Source: SpSt-28 sp036824555
Lineage (GTDB): Archaea; Aenigmatarchaeota; Aenigmatarchaeia; CG10238-14; SpSt-28
Reading direction: 5' to 3'
Assembly: GCA_036824555.1 (NCBI GenBank)
Contig: DAISZX010000001.1
Span: 19,528 to 83,527, forward strand
Length of the DNA: 64,000 bases
A program made the position numbers and the translations under genes. The notes beneath the pieces are model-generated. The model was not told where the DNA came from and ran no database searches. It worked only from the letters and a program-made list of their open reading frames with translations. Below are positions 23,597-32,330 of this stretch, in pieces (the first letter of the stretch is position 1; the number at the start of each line of letters is the position of its first letter).

Positions 23597-24010
23597 ATGA
23601 GAATTTATCAAAGCGAAGTAAAGTTAAGAACAAAAGGGGCGTATGACTTTTTAGATATAAGCGAAAGGATAATAGAGGAAGTAAAAAGAAGCGGAGTTAA
23701 GAATGGTATGGCTTTCTTAAACGTTTTACATAATACTGCTTGCTTAATAATTCAAGAAAACGATAAAACAATATTTGAGGATATGAAAAAACTTTTCGAT
23801 AGAATATTGCCGTTAAATGAAAATTATACTCATAGCTATGAAGGTAACTTAAATGCCACTGCTCATTTAAAATCGAATTTGCTTTCTCAATCTTTAGCTT
23901 TACCGATAAAAAATGGAGAGCTTGTTCTTGGAACTTGGCAAAGAATAATTCTTGTTGAATTATTTGAACCGAGAGTAAGAACCGTTTTTATTACAATTAT
24001 GGGTGAGTAG
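23597..24010 (+). CDS. YjbQ/UPF0047 family protein
   Basis: A 137-aa YjbQ-family protein. HNTACLIIQEND near 45, the metal-site-like THSYEGNLNATAHLKSNLL, and GTWQRIILVELFEPRVRTV at the end are the family marks. A bacterial member has weak thiamine-phosphate synthase activity, but the true role is unclear. The start is the ATG at 23597, with GAGGTGA five nt before it; the GTG at 23588 lies in that Shine-Dalgarno. It is followed directly by the Hef helicase gene. Confidence 0.85.
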   Translation: MRIYQSEVKLRTKGAYDFLDISERIIEEVKRSGVKNGMAFLNVLHNTACLIIQENDKTIFEDMKKLFDRILPLNENYTHSYEGNLNATAHLKSNLLSQSLALPIKNGELVLGTWQRIILVELFEPRVRTVFITIMGE

Positions 24011-25534
24011 GTGCAATTAAAGGGCATAGAGTTGAGGGAGTATCAAAAGAATATTGCAAATACCTGTCTGAAAGGAAACACTTTAGTTGTACTACCAACT
24101 GGCTTAGGGAAAACAATCATTGCAATTTATGTTGCTGTCAAAAGATTAGAACAATTCCCAGATGGTAAGATACTCTTCATGGCTCCTACTAGACCTTTAA
24201 ATGCCCAGCATGTTAAATCATTCCTTCAATTCACAGATTTAAGCAGCGAAGAAGTAGCCTTAATAACAGGCAAAATAAAGCCCGATAAAAGAATAGAACT
24301 ATACAGAAAGGCCAGGGTTATTGTTGCCACTCCTCAAACAATAGCTAATGATTTGAAAGAAAATAGAATACATCTGGAAGATTTCATTCTCGCAGTTTTT
24401 GATGAAGCCCATAGAGCTGTAAAAGATTACTCTTATACTGAAGTGGCAAAGGCATACCTTATACAAGCGAAAAATCCTTTGATAATTGGTCTAACTGCAT
24501 CTCCTGGCGGAGAGGAAGAGAGAATAAATGAGGTTATTAGAAATTTGTTTATCAAATTTGTTGAAATAAGGACAGAAAGCGATCCAGATGTTAGACCTTA
24601 CGTTAAACAAATTGAGAAAGAGTATGTTTATGTAGAATTGCCTTCAGACCTTGATGAAATAAGGAGAAAATTGCTTGAAATATATGATGAAATTCTAGAG
24701 TGGTTGAAAGAACACATGTTTATTAAATCTAAAGACGTTTCTAAGAAGGAACTTTTAAATCTACAGAACTCTTTGATTGCAAGCTATGATAGAGGAATGA
24801 ATAACCCAATAAATGTTTGGGGTATGATTAAAGTTTCTCAGGCATTAAAAGTTCTTTATGCCATAGAGATTTTGGAAACTCAAGAAATAACCGCATTTAC
24901 AAGCTATCTAAGAGAGCTTAGAATGAGCAAAAAAAGAGCAGAAAGACTTTTAATAGCTCATAAAAATTTTAAAGAAATTTTTGGGAAGTTAGAAGAGATA
25001 GAAAATAAATACAAAGTTCACCCAAAAATGGAAAAGTTGCTTTCGATTGTAAATTACATCCTAAAAGAGAATGATAAAAACAGAGTTATAATTTTCGCTA
25101 ATTATAGAGAGACTGTGGAAAAAATAAGGAACTTCTTAGTGGAAAATGGGATTAAAGCTGAAATTCTAGTGGGTCAGGCCAAGAAGAGAGGTAAAGGGCT
25201 AAGTCAAAAAGAACAAATCGAGATTGTGAGAAGGTTTGCTAATAATGAATTTAATGTTTTAGTTTGCTCTAGTATAGGCGAGGAAGGATTAGATATTGCC
25301 TCCGTAAACTATGCAATATTTTATGATGCTGTACCAAGCGAGATAAGAGCAATACAAAGAAGAGGGAGAGTCGGTAGGCAAACTGAAGGTAAAGTAATTT
25401 TCATACTAACTAAAGGAAGTAGAGATCAAATATACTTTTTCTCTTCTTTAATGAAAGAGAAAAAAATGAAGAGATTGTTGAAAAATATGAGATATATTAA
25501 AAAAAGAGAAAGTCTAATGGACTGGCTTAAGTGA
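24011..25534 (+). CDS. hef: Hef-type superfamily 2 helicase (helicase half only)
   Basis: A 507-aa FANCM/Hef-like DNA helicase acting on stalled forks. Walker A LPTGLGKT is at 29-35, DEAH near 136, TASPG near 165, and motif VI QRRGRVGR near 460. The insert between the RecA domains (LLNLQNSL...LRELRMSKKRAERLL) fits Hef. It starts with GTG at 24011, directly after the YjbQ stop. Euryarchaeal Hef usually carries the XPF nuclease on the same chain; here the chain ends at MDWLK and the nuclease is a separate gene 4 nt later. Confidence 0.9.
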   Translation: MQLKGIELREYQKNIANTCLKGNTLVVLPTGLGKTIIAIYVAVKRLEQFPDGKILFMAPTRPLNAQHVKSFLQFTDLSSEEVALITGKIKPDKRIELYRKARVIVATPQTIANDLKENRIHLEDFILAVFDEAHRAVKDYSYTEVAKAYLIQAKNPLIIGLTASPGGEEERINEVIRNLFIKFVEIRTESDPDVRPYVKQIEKEYVYVELPSDLDEIRRKLLEIYDEILEWLKEHMFIKSKDVSKKELLNLQNSLIASYDRGMNNPINVWGMIKVSQALKVLYAIEILETQEITAFTSYLRELRMSKKRAERLLIAHKNFKEIFGKLEEIENKYKVHPKMEKLLSIVNYILKENDKNRVIIFANYRETVEKIRNFLVENGIKAEILVGQAKKRGKGLSQKEQIEIVRRFANNEFNVLVCSSIGEEGLDIASVNYAIFYDAVPSEIRAIQRRGRVGRQTEGKVIFILTKGSRDQIYFFSSLMKEKKMKRLLKNMRYIKKRESLMDWLK

Positions 25535-25538
25535 TTTT

Positions 25539-26192
25539 ATGGAGAAACAACTTAGCTTAGCAAATAACGTAATTTTCGTTGATTATAGGGAAGAGAAAAT
25601 TGCGGGCTTGTTGGAGAGTATGGGTTGCAGAGTTGTAAGATTAAAACTAGAGGTTGGTGACTATGCGATAAATAGAATAGGAATAGAAAGGAAGAGCTTT
25701 GACGACTTCGTATCATCGATAATAGACGGAAGAATTTTTGGGCAAGCAAATGAACTTTCTTCAACATATGAGAAACCAATTTTAATCTTAGAAGGATTTG
25801 GAGTAGTCGAAAGGATTCACGAAAATTCTTTTTATGCTACTCTCGCATACCTTATTTCTAAGTTGGGGATTACCGTTTTTAGGAGTAAGAATGAAGAGGA
25901 AACAGCTAAAACAATTTTTTGGATTGCAAAAAAAGAGTTTGAAGAAGGTGGTAGAGCGGCTTATAAGGTTAGAGAGAAGAAAGTCGAGGTAGGAAGCATT
26001 CAGGAGAGAATAATAGCGGCTTTTCCAGGAATTTCTACAGTCTTAAGTAAAAGAATACTAAAAAAATTTGGTAGCTTGCAAAAATTCTTTGCTGCTGGAG
26101 AGAAAGAGTTGATGGAGATCGATGGAATAGGAGAGAAGATCGCTAAGAGAATAAGAAAAATAATAGAAGAGGAGGTTGAGGTGGTCAGTTGA
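25539..26192 (+). CDS. XPF/ERCC4-type structure-specific nuclease (nuclease half of Hef)
   Basis: A 217-aa XPF-family endonuclease. The catalytic core has VDYRE with Asp15, GDYAINRIGIERKSFDDF with GDY at 40-42 and ERK at 50-52, and IIDGRIFGQ. A tandem helix-hairpin-helix region follows from about 150 (FPGISTVLSKRILKKFGS, IDGIGEKIAKRIRK). It would cut branched DNA as a dimer with the adjacent helicase. The length and architecture equal the C-terminal part of Hef or the short crenarchaeal XPF. It overlaps the DUF460 gene by 4 nt. Confidence 0.92.
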   Translation: MEKQLSLANNVIFVDYREEKIAGLLESMGCRVVRLKLEVGDYAINRIGIERKSFDDFVSSIIDGRIFGQANELSSTYEKPILILEGFGVVERIHENSFYATLAYLISKLGITVFRSKNEEETAKTIFWIAKKEFEEGGRAAYKVREKKVEVGSIQERIIAAFPGISTVLSKRILKKFGSLQKFFAAGEKELMEIDGIGEKIAKRIRKIIEEEVEVVS

Positions 26193-27232
26193 AGAGCGTG
26201 ATAGTAGGATTGGATGCCGGCCTTAATTCTGCTTTAGCCATACTTTCTTTAAGCGGTGACTTACTTTTTCTTGAAACTTTTAGAGGTTATAATAGAGGGG
26301 AAATAATAAGGAAAATTATAAAATTTGGTAGGCCTATCTTGATTTCTACCGATAAGAGGGAAACACCAAAAGCAGCTAAAGAGATCGCAAGTTCTTTTGG
26401 TTGTAGGATTTTAAGACCTAGGAGAGATTTGAGTAGGGAGGAGAAAGAAGAGGTAACAAGGGATTATAAAGACTTAATAAAAGATAGTCATCAGCTCGAT
26501 GCCTTGTCTTCAGCCATCTTTGCTTATAGGAAGGTGAAAAAGAAGATTGAAGCTGTTGAGAGATATTTAATGAGAAGGGGTCTTATTAGCTATTTGGATG
26601 AAGTTGTTTATTATCTTTTCAAACTTAGGGGAGTAAATATAGAGCAGGTAATTGAGAAATTTGTTAGTGGGGAGAGAGAAATAAAGAAAGAGGAGTCAGC
26701 TTTAAAGTTTGAAAAAAAGGAAGATATTTTTGTTGAGTTTTTGGAAGAGAGATTAAGGTTAGAGAAAGAGTTAGATAGGTTTAGAGAAGAACTATCATCA
26801 TATAAGAAAATGAAGCTAAGATTTGATGAGTTGTTAGAGTTGAAAAGAGATTTCTCAAAGCTAAAGCACTATTTTAATTTGTTAAAAGATATGGAAAAGG
26901 CATGGAATTTAGGTCTAATTCCCGTTCTACCATTAGAAAAAATAGAGAATTTAGATGAATTAGAAAATTATATTGGATTAGAGGGGAGGATTATTTTTTC
27001 TAATGATGTCGATGGTTTTAATTCGCTCGGAAAGTATAGTGTAAAGTGTGTTTTGACAGAATTCTCACCTAAAAGCGAGACGAAATTCCCAGTTTTAAAG
27101 ATTAGAAGAGATGAGTTAAGAGAAGTTGGGAGTGTTTATGGTATAGAAGAGAAGAAGATAAATAACAAATTGTTAGAGGCAATGAAGGAGGAATTGAAGA
27201 AATGGGTAGAAGAAGAAAGAGGAAAGATTTAA
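26189..27232 (+). CDS. DUF460 (RNase H-fold, RuvC-like) protein, short form
   Basis: A 347-aa archaeal DUF460 protein. The N-terminal RNase H/RuvC-like domain shows GLDAGLNSALAILS at 7-20 and a downstream DSHQLDALSSAIFAY near 95, placed like catalytic acidic residues. Charged coiled-coil helices follow at about 175-235, and the C-terminus is alpha/beta. DUF460 proteins are often much longer, so this is a shortened form. It follows the Hef nuclease, which suggests DNA repair or recombination, but activity is unproven. The start codon is TTG. Confidence 0.75.
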   Translation: MKSVIVGLDAGLNSALAILSLSGDLLFLETFRGYNRGEIIRKIIKFGRPILISTDKRETPKAAKEIASSFGCRILRPRRDLSREEKEEVTRDYKDLIKDSHQLDALSSAIFAYRKVKKKIEAVERYLMRRGLISYLDEVVYYLFKLRGVNIEQVIEKFVSGEREIKKEESALKFEKKEDIFVEFLEERLRLEKELDRFREELSSYKKMKLRFDELLELKRDFSKLKHYFNLLKDMEKAWNLGLIPVLPLEKIENLDELENYIGLEGRIIFSNDVDGFNSLGKYSVKCVLTEFSPKSETKFPVLKIRRDELREVGSVYGIEEKKINNKLLEAMKEELKKWVEEERGKI

Positions 27233-27753
27233 TTTTAACTTTTTTGGATTTTGTTATAACAATAAATTTGTTCTCAATACCCCTTTATCTATTCATAAAT
27301 TTCGGATTTGAGTTACCCTTTCTTAAAAATCTAGAAGCTACTCTCGCTTCAAAATTTCTTAGTTTTCTAGGATTGAACGCAAGTAGCTCGGAAAATTTTG
27401 TAATTATTGATAATAGCTTATATGAAATTTCTTGGGATTCCACCGGCTGGAAGAGCCTTTATACATTTTTCGCATTGGTAATTTCGACCCCTATATTTCA
27501 TAAAAGAAAGCTTAAACCACTTCTTTTTGGTTTGTTTGCAATATTCATTTTTAACTTATTAAGGATTTCAGCAACTATTTATCTATCTTACAAGCAACTC
27601 TACTCTTTTGATTTTCTCCACTTAAGTTTATGGAGATTCGGCTCCATCGCTTTTCTTCTTCTACTTTGGTTTATATTCTTGTATACACAAAAGAATAATA
27701 TTGGGGAAAATAAAAATATATTAGGTTTTGTCTATGGAAGAGGAAAACCTTAA
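27202..27753 (+). CDS. Archaeosortase/exosortase-like membrane protein lacking the usual catalytic Cys
   Basis: A 183-aa protein with about five membrane segments. The family's three motif positions are recognisable: SWDSTGWKSLY at 78-87 (the place of the Cys-Gly motif), NLLRIS with Arg121, and FLHLSLWRFG with His140. The nucleophile position holds Ser80/Thr81 instead of Cys. Archaeosortases process C-terminally anchored surface proteins. It overlaps DUF460 by 31 nt and the following coiled-coil gene by 20 nt, so the three are co-translated. The assignment rests on these motifs, and the catalytic state is uncertain. Confidence 0.65.
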   Translation: MGRRRKRKDLILTFLDFVITINLFSIPLYLFINFGFELPFLKNLEATLASKFLSFLGLNASSSENFVIIDNSLYEISWDSTGWKSLYTFFALVISTPIFHKRKLKPLLFGLFAIFIFNLLRISATIYLSYKQLYSFDFLHLSLWRFGSIAFLLLLWFIFLYTQKNNIGENKNILGFVYGRGKP

Positions 27754-29323
27754 GTTAAAATTATTAGATTTAGAAAAAAAGTTTGTTGAGTTAGAAATGA
27801 GCGTTTCTAAAATAAATGAGAGCTTGAAAAAACTGGAAGCAAATAAATTAAATGAGATTCTTGAAAGATTTGAAGAAATAGAAGATTTGGTAATGATCGA
27901 AAATGCTGCTGTTGTAGAGCTTAAAGAGTTATTAGAGGCTTCCGCGACCGATGATGTAAAAAAAGAGCTAGAGACAATGAGAAGGGAAATTGAAGAAAAG
28001 ATAAATAGCCTGAACCTCGTTGTATCTACTTCCTTGAGTGAAATTAAAGAGAATATGTCTAATCTCAATTTGGATTTCCAGAAATTGAGAGAATTGGAGC
28101 AGAGAGTAGAAAAGGTAGAATCAACAATTTCCAATATTTCCAAAGTTACAGAGGGGATAGGGGCTATAGATAACCTGAGGGAAATTGTTAAAAATCAAGA
28201 GGAAGCTTTAGATGTTCTTAAGAGAGATTTTGAGGAGATTAAAAGTTTGAGAGGTAAAATAGAGGAAGAGTTGAATAAGAGAATTCCCTCTTCATTGCTC
28301 GAGGAATTTGTTAAGCTTGGGAATGAATTATCCTTATTAAAGGTTAATGTTTCTTCTCTTTCAAAGCAATTGGATGAGGTATATAGAGATGTTAAATTGC
28401 TTAATCCAGAAATGATTAGAAGCGCGATAGCAAAAATCACTGAGTTAAAGGTGGATATTGAGGAAAGAGTGAGGAACATAAACGAATTAATTGCATCTAT
28501 TTCTTCACAAAGGGAGGAAATAAAGAAGATTTCTTTAATAGAAGCTGGGTTGGGTGAGATTTCAAAGCGATTGAATAGCCTGACTGCCGAGACTGAAATA
28601 TTAAGAGATTCGCTGACGAACTTTTCTACTAAGAAAGATTTGGATAAAATCAAGGAAGAACTTTCTAGTGTTTCATCAGCTATAGATGCTATAAAAGAAA
28701 TGATGGTTAAAGCGGAGGATTTTGAAGCTTTAGAAAGAGAGTTCTCCTCTATGAGAGATGATTTCGCTTCTCTTAAGTTATTTAGAGATAAAATCGCATT
28801 AGAAACTGACGTTATTAAAAGCTCCATTCAAGCGCTTACATCTAGAGTAGAAAAGATAGAAGAGTTAAAGAATACTATTCAACTCTTCTCTACTAAGGAA
28901 GAAGTAGAGGCTTTGAAGAGAGAGTACGCTATACTAAAATCTGAAATTTCAAACATATCTAGATCTTTAAAGCTTTTATTGGAGGATAGAAGAGATTTTG
29001 TTAATAGATCTGATTTAGAAAATATGTTAAGTAGATTTGTGAATATAGAAGACTTTTCTTCCCTTGTATTAGACTTCAAAAAGTTACAACAAGAATTTGA
29101 TAACTCAAAGCATAATTTGCTAGAGGCAGCTAGTAGGAGTGAGATTCAATTTATAGTAAAGGAGATAGAGAGTTTAAAGGATGAGATAAGCAGGGTAAGA
29201 AAGGAATTAATTAACCCAAGCATAATACAACAGGTAGTGAATAAATTGAGTCTGTTGGAAACAAGGATTGCTGAGATTGAGAAGAGAATAGAGACCAAAG
29301 TCAAGCCGATAATCTTAGAGTAG
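27734..29323 (+). CDS. Long coiled-coil protein of unknown function
   Basis: A 529-aa, almost wholly helical protein, rich in Leu, Glu, Lys and Ser, with heptad patterns over its full length (for example LKLKLLDLEKKFVELEMSV near the start). Recurring units of the form ExxLxxLxxEISxIxxSL suggest internal repeats. There is no signal peptide, membrane helix or ATPase motif, so it is not an SMC protein. The ATG at 27734 is preferred to the TTG two codons earlier. The start lies inside the archaeosortase-like gene (20-nt overlap). It may be a scaffold or structural filament, but no function can be assigned. Confidence 0.75.
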   Translation: MEEENLKLKLLDLEKKFVELEMSVSKINESLKKLEANKLNEILERFEEIEDLVMIENAAVVELKELLEASATDDVKKELETMRREIEEKINSLNLVVSTSLSEIKENMSNLNLDFQKLRELEQRVEKVESTISNISKVTEGIGAIDNLREIVKNQEEALDVLKRDFEEIKSLRGKIEEELNKRIPSSLLEEFVKLGNELSLLKVNVSSLSKQLDEVYRDVKLLNPEMIRSAIAKITELKVDIEERVRNINELIASISSQREEIKKISLIEAGLGEISKRLNSLTAETEILRDSLTNFSTKKDLDKIKEELSSVSSAIDAIKEMMVKAEDFEALEREFSSMRDDFASLKLFRDKIALETDVIKSSIQALTSRVEKIEELKNTIQLFSTKEEVEALKREYAILKSEISNISRSLKLLLEDRRDFVNRSDLENMLSRFVNIEDFSSLVLDFKKLQQEFDNSKHNLLEAASRSEIQFIVKEIESLKDEISRVRKELINPSIIQQVVNKLSLLETRIAEIEKRIETKVKPIILE

Positions 29324-29711
29324 CTATTTTGCAGTAAACTTATTTATATCTTAACTCATCTAAAAGTTTGGTTAAAAAAGTGTATGCGGTAAAAAATAAA
29401 AATTTTAGTAAAAAATAGCGGAAGTATTATTGTTCCTTGGGAGTTTCTATTTGTTGCTCTCATTTAAAAAAAGTCGCAATTTAATACTTGAGTGCAAGTT
29501 GAGTTATCTTATTTGGTGGATAGAATTTTTGCATACATGAAGTAGATGGGCTGCCAACAAGTTTTATATTCGAAAGCCATTGGATAGTTATAAGATTGAA
29601 TTAGTTTATTTTTTAAAAAATGAAACGCTTTTCTCAACTCTAAGCAAGATGGATAGTGTAGTATGTGTGATATCTCATTAATAATTTTTATTGTTGTGGA
29701 GAGAATTTTTT
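29324..29711. other. Intergenic region without a recognisable gene
   Basis: About 390 AT-rich bp between the coiled-coil gene and the MPG glycosylase gene. I see no tRNA, long ORF or strong inverted repeat. A short direct repeat GTAAAAAATA occurs twice near 29390-29425. The promoter of the glycosylase gene should be at the right end but is not clear. Confidence 0.5.
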
Positions 29712-30326
29712 ATGAATCTAAACACAAAATTTTCAGCCAGAGCAAGTAGGGAGAAAACGACTGTATTAAAAAATGATTTTTTTAAAAGAAGCCCGAAAGT
29801 AGTTGCTATTGAGTTGCTAGGGAAAATACTCGTTAGGAAGATTAATGATAAAATTTTGGAAGGGATGATTGTGGAAACAGAAGCTTATTTTGGTGAAGAA
29901 GATCCGGCCTCTAGAGCTTATCATGGAAAGAAAAACTATAATAAAGAAATGTGGGAGGAACCCGGGAAAATTTTCGTATACAACGTTCATAATAATTGGA
30001 TGTTTAACATCGTTGCTCACGAAGAAAACAAGGTTGGAGCAGTTTTGATAAGGGCTTTACATCCTTTAAGGGGTATTGAAGAGATGATGAAGCATAGAGG
30101 GATTAGAGATATAAGAGAGTTGACAAATGGACCAGGGAAACTATCTAAAGCTTTTAGGATTGATAAATCTATGAATGGAAAATTTCTTTCTCCTGAGAAT
30201 TTTGTGTATATAGAAGATAGAGGCATTGAAATAGAGTTTGATTCTTCGCACAGAATTGGGGTAAGGAGAGATTTAAAAGAAAAGCTTAGGTTCTTCGTTA
30301 TTAATGATGAGTTTGTTTCTAGATGA
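29712..30326 (+). CDS. 3-methyladenine DNA glycosylase (AAG/MPG family)
   Basis: A 204-aa member of the human-AAG-like family, which removes alkylated and deaminated purines. ELLGKILVRK is followed by the catalytic region VETEAYFGEEDPASRAYHG near 60-78, whose Glu activates the water, then NGPGKLSKAF near 148. The start is the ATG at 29712, with GGAGAG upstream; the TTG at 29691 would include that ribosome site. The 3' end overlaps the convergent MinD-like gene by 8 nt. Confidence 0.92.
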   Translation: MNLNTKFSARASREKTTVLKNDFFKRSPKVVAIELLGKILVRKINDKILEGMIVETEAYFGEEDPASRAYHGKKNYNKEMWEEPGKIFVYNVHNNWMFNIVAHEENKVGAVLIRALHPLRGIEEMMKHRGIRDIRELTNGPGKLSKAFRIDKSMNGKFLSPENFVYIEDRGIEIEFDSSHRIGVRRDLKEKLRFFVINDEFVSR

Positions 30327-31092
30327 TTTTAAACTTCCCTCTAAATAGCTCCAATATTCCCCTTTTCATCCCATCAAAAAATCCTATTTTTTCCTTTATT
30401 TCTACTCCAAACAGTTTATTAGCTAGCCTTTTTATTGCAATGCTTGCCTTTGTGTTTGGAAATATTTCTATAAATGGTTTTCCAAGAGACAGCGCATATT
30501 CAACATTTTCATCATATGGAACTACCTCAACTACTTTCAATCCAGTTATCGCCTCAACATCCTTTTTACTTAATTCATAGCTCCTTCCTTTAACCATATT
30601 TAGCACAATTCCTAAAGGATAAACATTCAACTCTTCCAAAATCTTCTTCATCCTAAGAACGTCAGCTATCGATGCCATAAATGGAGTGCTAACGATTAAA
30701 ACGCTATCCACAGAATTTAAAACGCTTATTGCTTCTCTTCCAAATCCCGGAGCAGAATCCAAGAAAACTAACTCAGAATTTATGCTTCTAATTGTTCTAT
30801 TCAAACTCATAAGATCTATATAACTCAAGTCTTCAAGCCTTAATGAAGCAGGCACTATGTTCAGAGTTTTATATTTGTAGGTTGCTTCCCAAATTTCTGC
30901 TTCCCCTCTTAAGACGTTATTCAAAGTTTTGCTGAAGCTAAAAAAGCCAAAATTAAAGTTTAAATGAGATGTTGTAACATTACAATCGATGAGTGTTACG
31001 TTCTTTCCAACTTGAGAAAGATAGTAGCTCAAGTTAGATGCAATAGTTGTCTTTCCAACCCCTCCCTTTCCAGAAACAACGCCAACTATCAT
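30319..31092 (-). CDS. MinD/ParA-like P-loop ATPase
   Basis: A 257-aa MinD-family ATPase with the deviant Walker A SGKGGVGKTT at 7-16, LIDCNVTTSHL near 38 and LDSAPGFG near 115. The final 25 residues are amphipathic and basic (GMKRGILELFRGKF), like the membrane-targeting tail of MinD. The ATG at 31092 matches the family start and is 2 nt after the glycosyltransferase stop. It closes the glycogen gene run. Archaeal MinD proteins take part in positioning of surface or cytoplasmic structures; the role here is open. Confidence 0.85.
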   Translation of the reverse strand: MIVGVVSGKGGVGKTTIASNLSYYLSQVGKNVTLIDCNVTTSHLNFNFGFFSFSKTLNNVLRGEAEIWEATYKYKTLNIVPASLRLEDLSYIDLMSLNRTIRSINSELVFLDSAPGFGREAISVLNSVDSVLIVSTPFMASIADVLRMKKILEELNVYPLGIVLNMVKGRSYELSKKDVEAITGLKVVEVVPYDENVEYALSLGKPFIEIFPNTKASIAIKRLANKLFGVEIKEKIGFFDGMKRGILELFRGKFKII

Positions 31093-31094
31093 AT

Positions 31095-32330
31095 TCAAAT
31101 TAAACTTTCGTATATTTTTAACGTTTCTCTTGCCGTTTTTTCGATAGTAAAGTTTTCTACAACCCTCTTTCTTCCATTTTTTCCCCATTCTTTTGCTTCC
31201 TCAAAATTTTCCAATACAACCTTTATGCCCCAAGCTATATCTTTAGGATCTTCTCCATTTATATGAACTCCGCATCTGTTCTCTCCATTTGGTATTACTT
31301 GTTCCCTTAATCCGCTAACTCCTCTAGCACCAACAACCACAGGTCTTTCCATACTCATCGCTTCTAAACTAACAATCCCAAATGGTTCGCTTATACTGGG
31401 GAAAACGCATAGATCTGCCAATGCATAATGAGCTATCCTTTCCTCTTCGCTAACCCACTCACTTCTTATTTCAACCCTCTCACCAACTCCAAGAGATTGT
31501 TTAAGTTGTATCAAGTCAGTGTAATTTTCTCCCTTGCCAAGAATAACGAGCTTTACGTTTGGAAAGCTTTTCAAAACTTCTGGCATTGCCTTTATCAAAT
31601 TAGCAACCCCCTTAACCCAGGTCAACCTTCCTATGAAGAGAATAACCTTCTCGTCTTTTATCTTATACCTTTCTCTCAACTTTTCTACTAAATTCCAGTT
31701 TACATTCCTTAAAGAATACTTTTCTACGTCAATCCCATTATACACAACGTTAATTTTCTCTTTAGGATATCCTAGCAATTCAAGGAAATCTTTCATAGAA
31801 TAAGAAACCGTTATTATTCTATCAGCTACTTTAGCGCAAGCCCTTTCTATCTCTTTAACAACCTCAGAGCCACCACCTAAAGATCTTTGTTCCTCAATCG
31901 AGTGTACGTGAAAAATTGAAGGCAGGTTGATGTTGTTTTTGATCATTATTCCTGCAAATCCGGAGAGCCAGTCATGAAAAGAAATTATGTCGAATTTCCT
32001 TTGCTCCTTTTTAATTAACTGATTGATAAGCTTTGATGCAGATAGATAGTTATATGCAAATATGTCTGAAAAAAATTTTATGTGATGCCCCCATCTTTTT
32101 AGATCTTCTCTAACAAATATTGGAAATATTTCGCTACTATCCAAAATTAATGGCCTATGAATCTCTATGCCATTCCAGAAGTCTTTCGTAGAGAGAGAAC
32201 CGTCATTCAGCGTAAATACGGTAACTTCATGCCCCAATTCAACGAACTTCTTTGTTATTTCTATGGCATAGGTTCCTAGTCCTCCAACTAGTCTCGGCCA
32301 AAATTCCCAGCAAAGAAAAGCAATTCTCAT
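31095..32330 (-). CDS. Glycosyltransferase family 4 (glycogen-synthase-like)
   Basis: A 411-aa GT-B fold enzyme. The N-terminal domain opens MRIAFLCWEFWPRLVGGLGTYA, where the GGLG loop binds the nucleotide sugar. The C-terminal domain has FIGRLTWVKGVANLI near 230 and the retaining-GT signature EPFGIVSLEAMSMERPVV near 325. It starts at the nucleotide next to the GT5 stop, so both glucan-type transferases are made together. It may elongate glycogen or make another glucan or glycolipid; the donor is unknown. Confidence 0.85.
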   Translation of the reverse strand: MRIAFLCWEFWPRLVGGLGTYAIEITKKFVELGHEVTVFTLNDGSLSTKDFWNGIEIHRPLILDSSEIFPIFVREDLKRWGHHIKFFSDIFAYNYLSASKLINQLIKKEQRKFDIISFHDWLSGFAGIMIKNNINLPSIFHVHSIEEQRSLGGGSEVVKEIERACAKVADRIITVSYSMKDFLELLGYPKEKINVVYNGIDVEKYSLRNVNWNLVEKLRERYKIKDEKVILFIGRLTWVKGVANLIKAMPEVLKSFPNVKLVILGKGENYTDLIQLKQSLGVGERVEIRSEWVSEEERIAHYALADLCVFPSISEPFGIVSLEAMSMERPVVVGARGVSGLREQVIPNGENRCGVHINGEDPKDIAWGIKVVLENFEEAKEWGKNGRKRVVENFTIEKTARETLKIYESLI

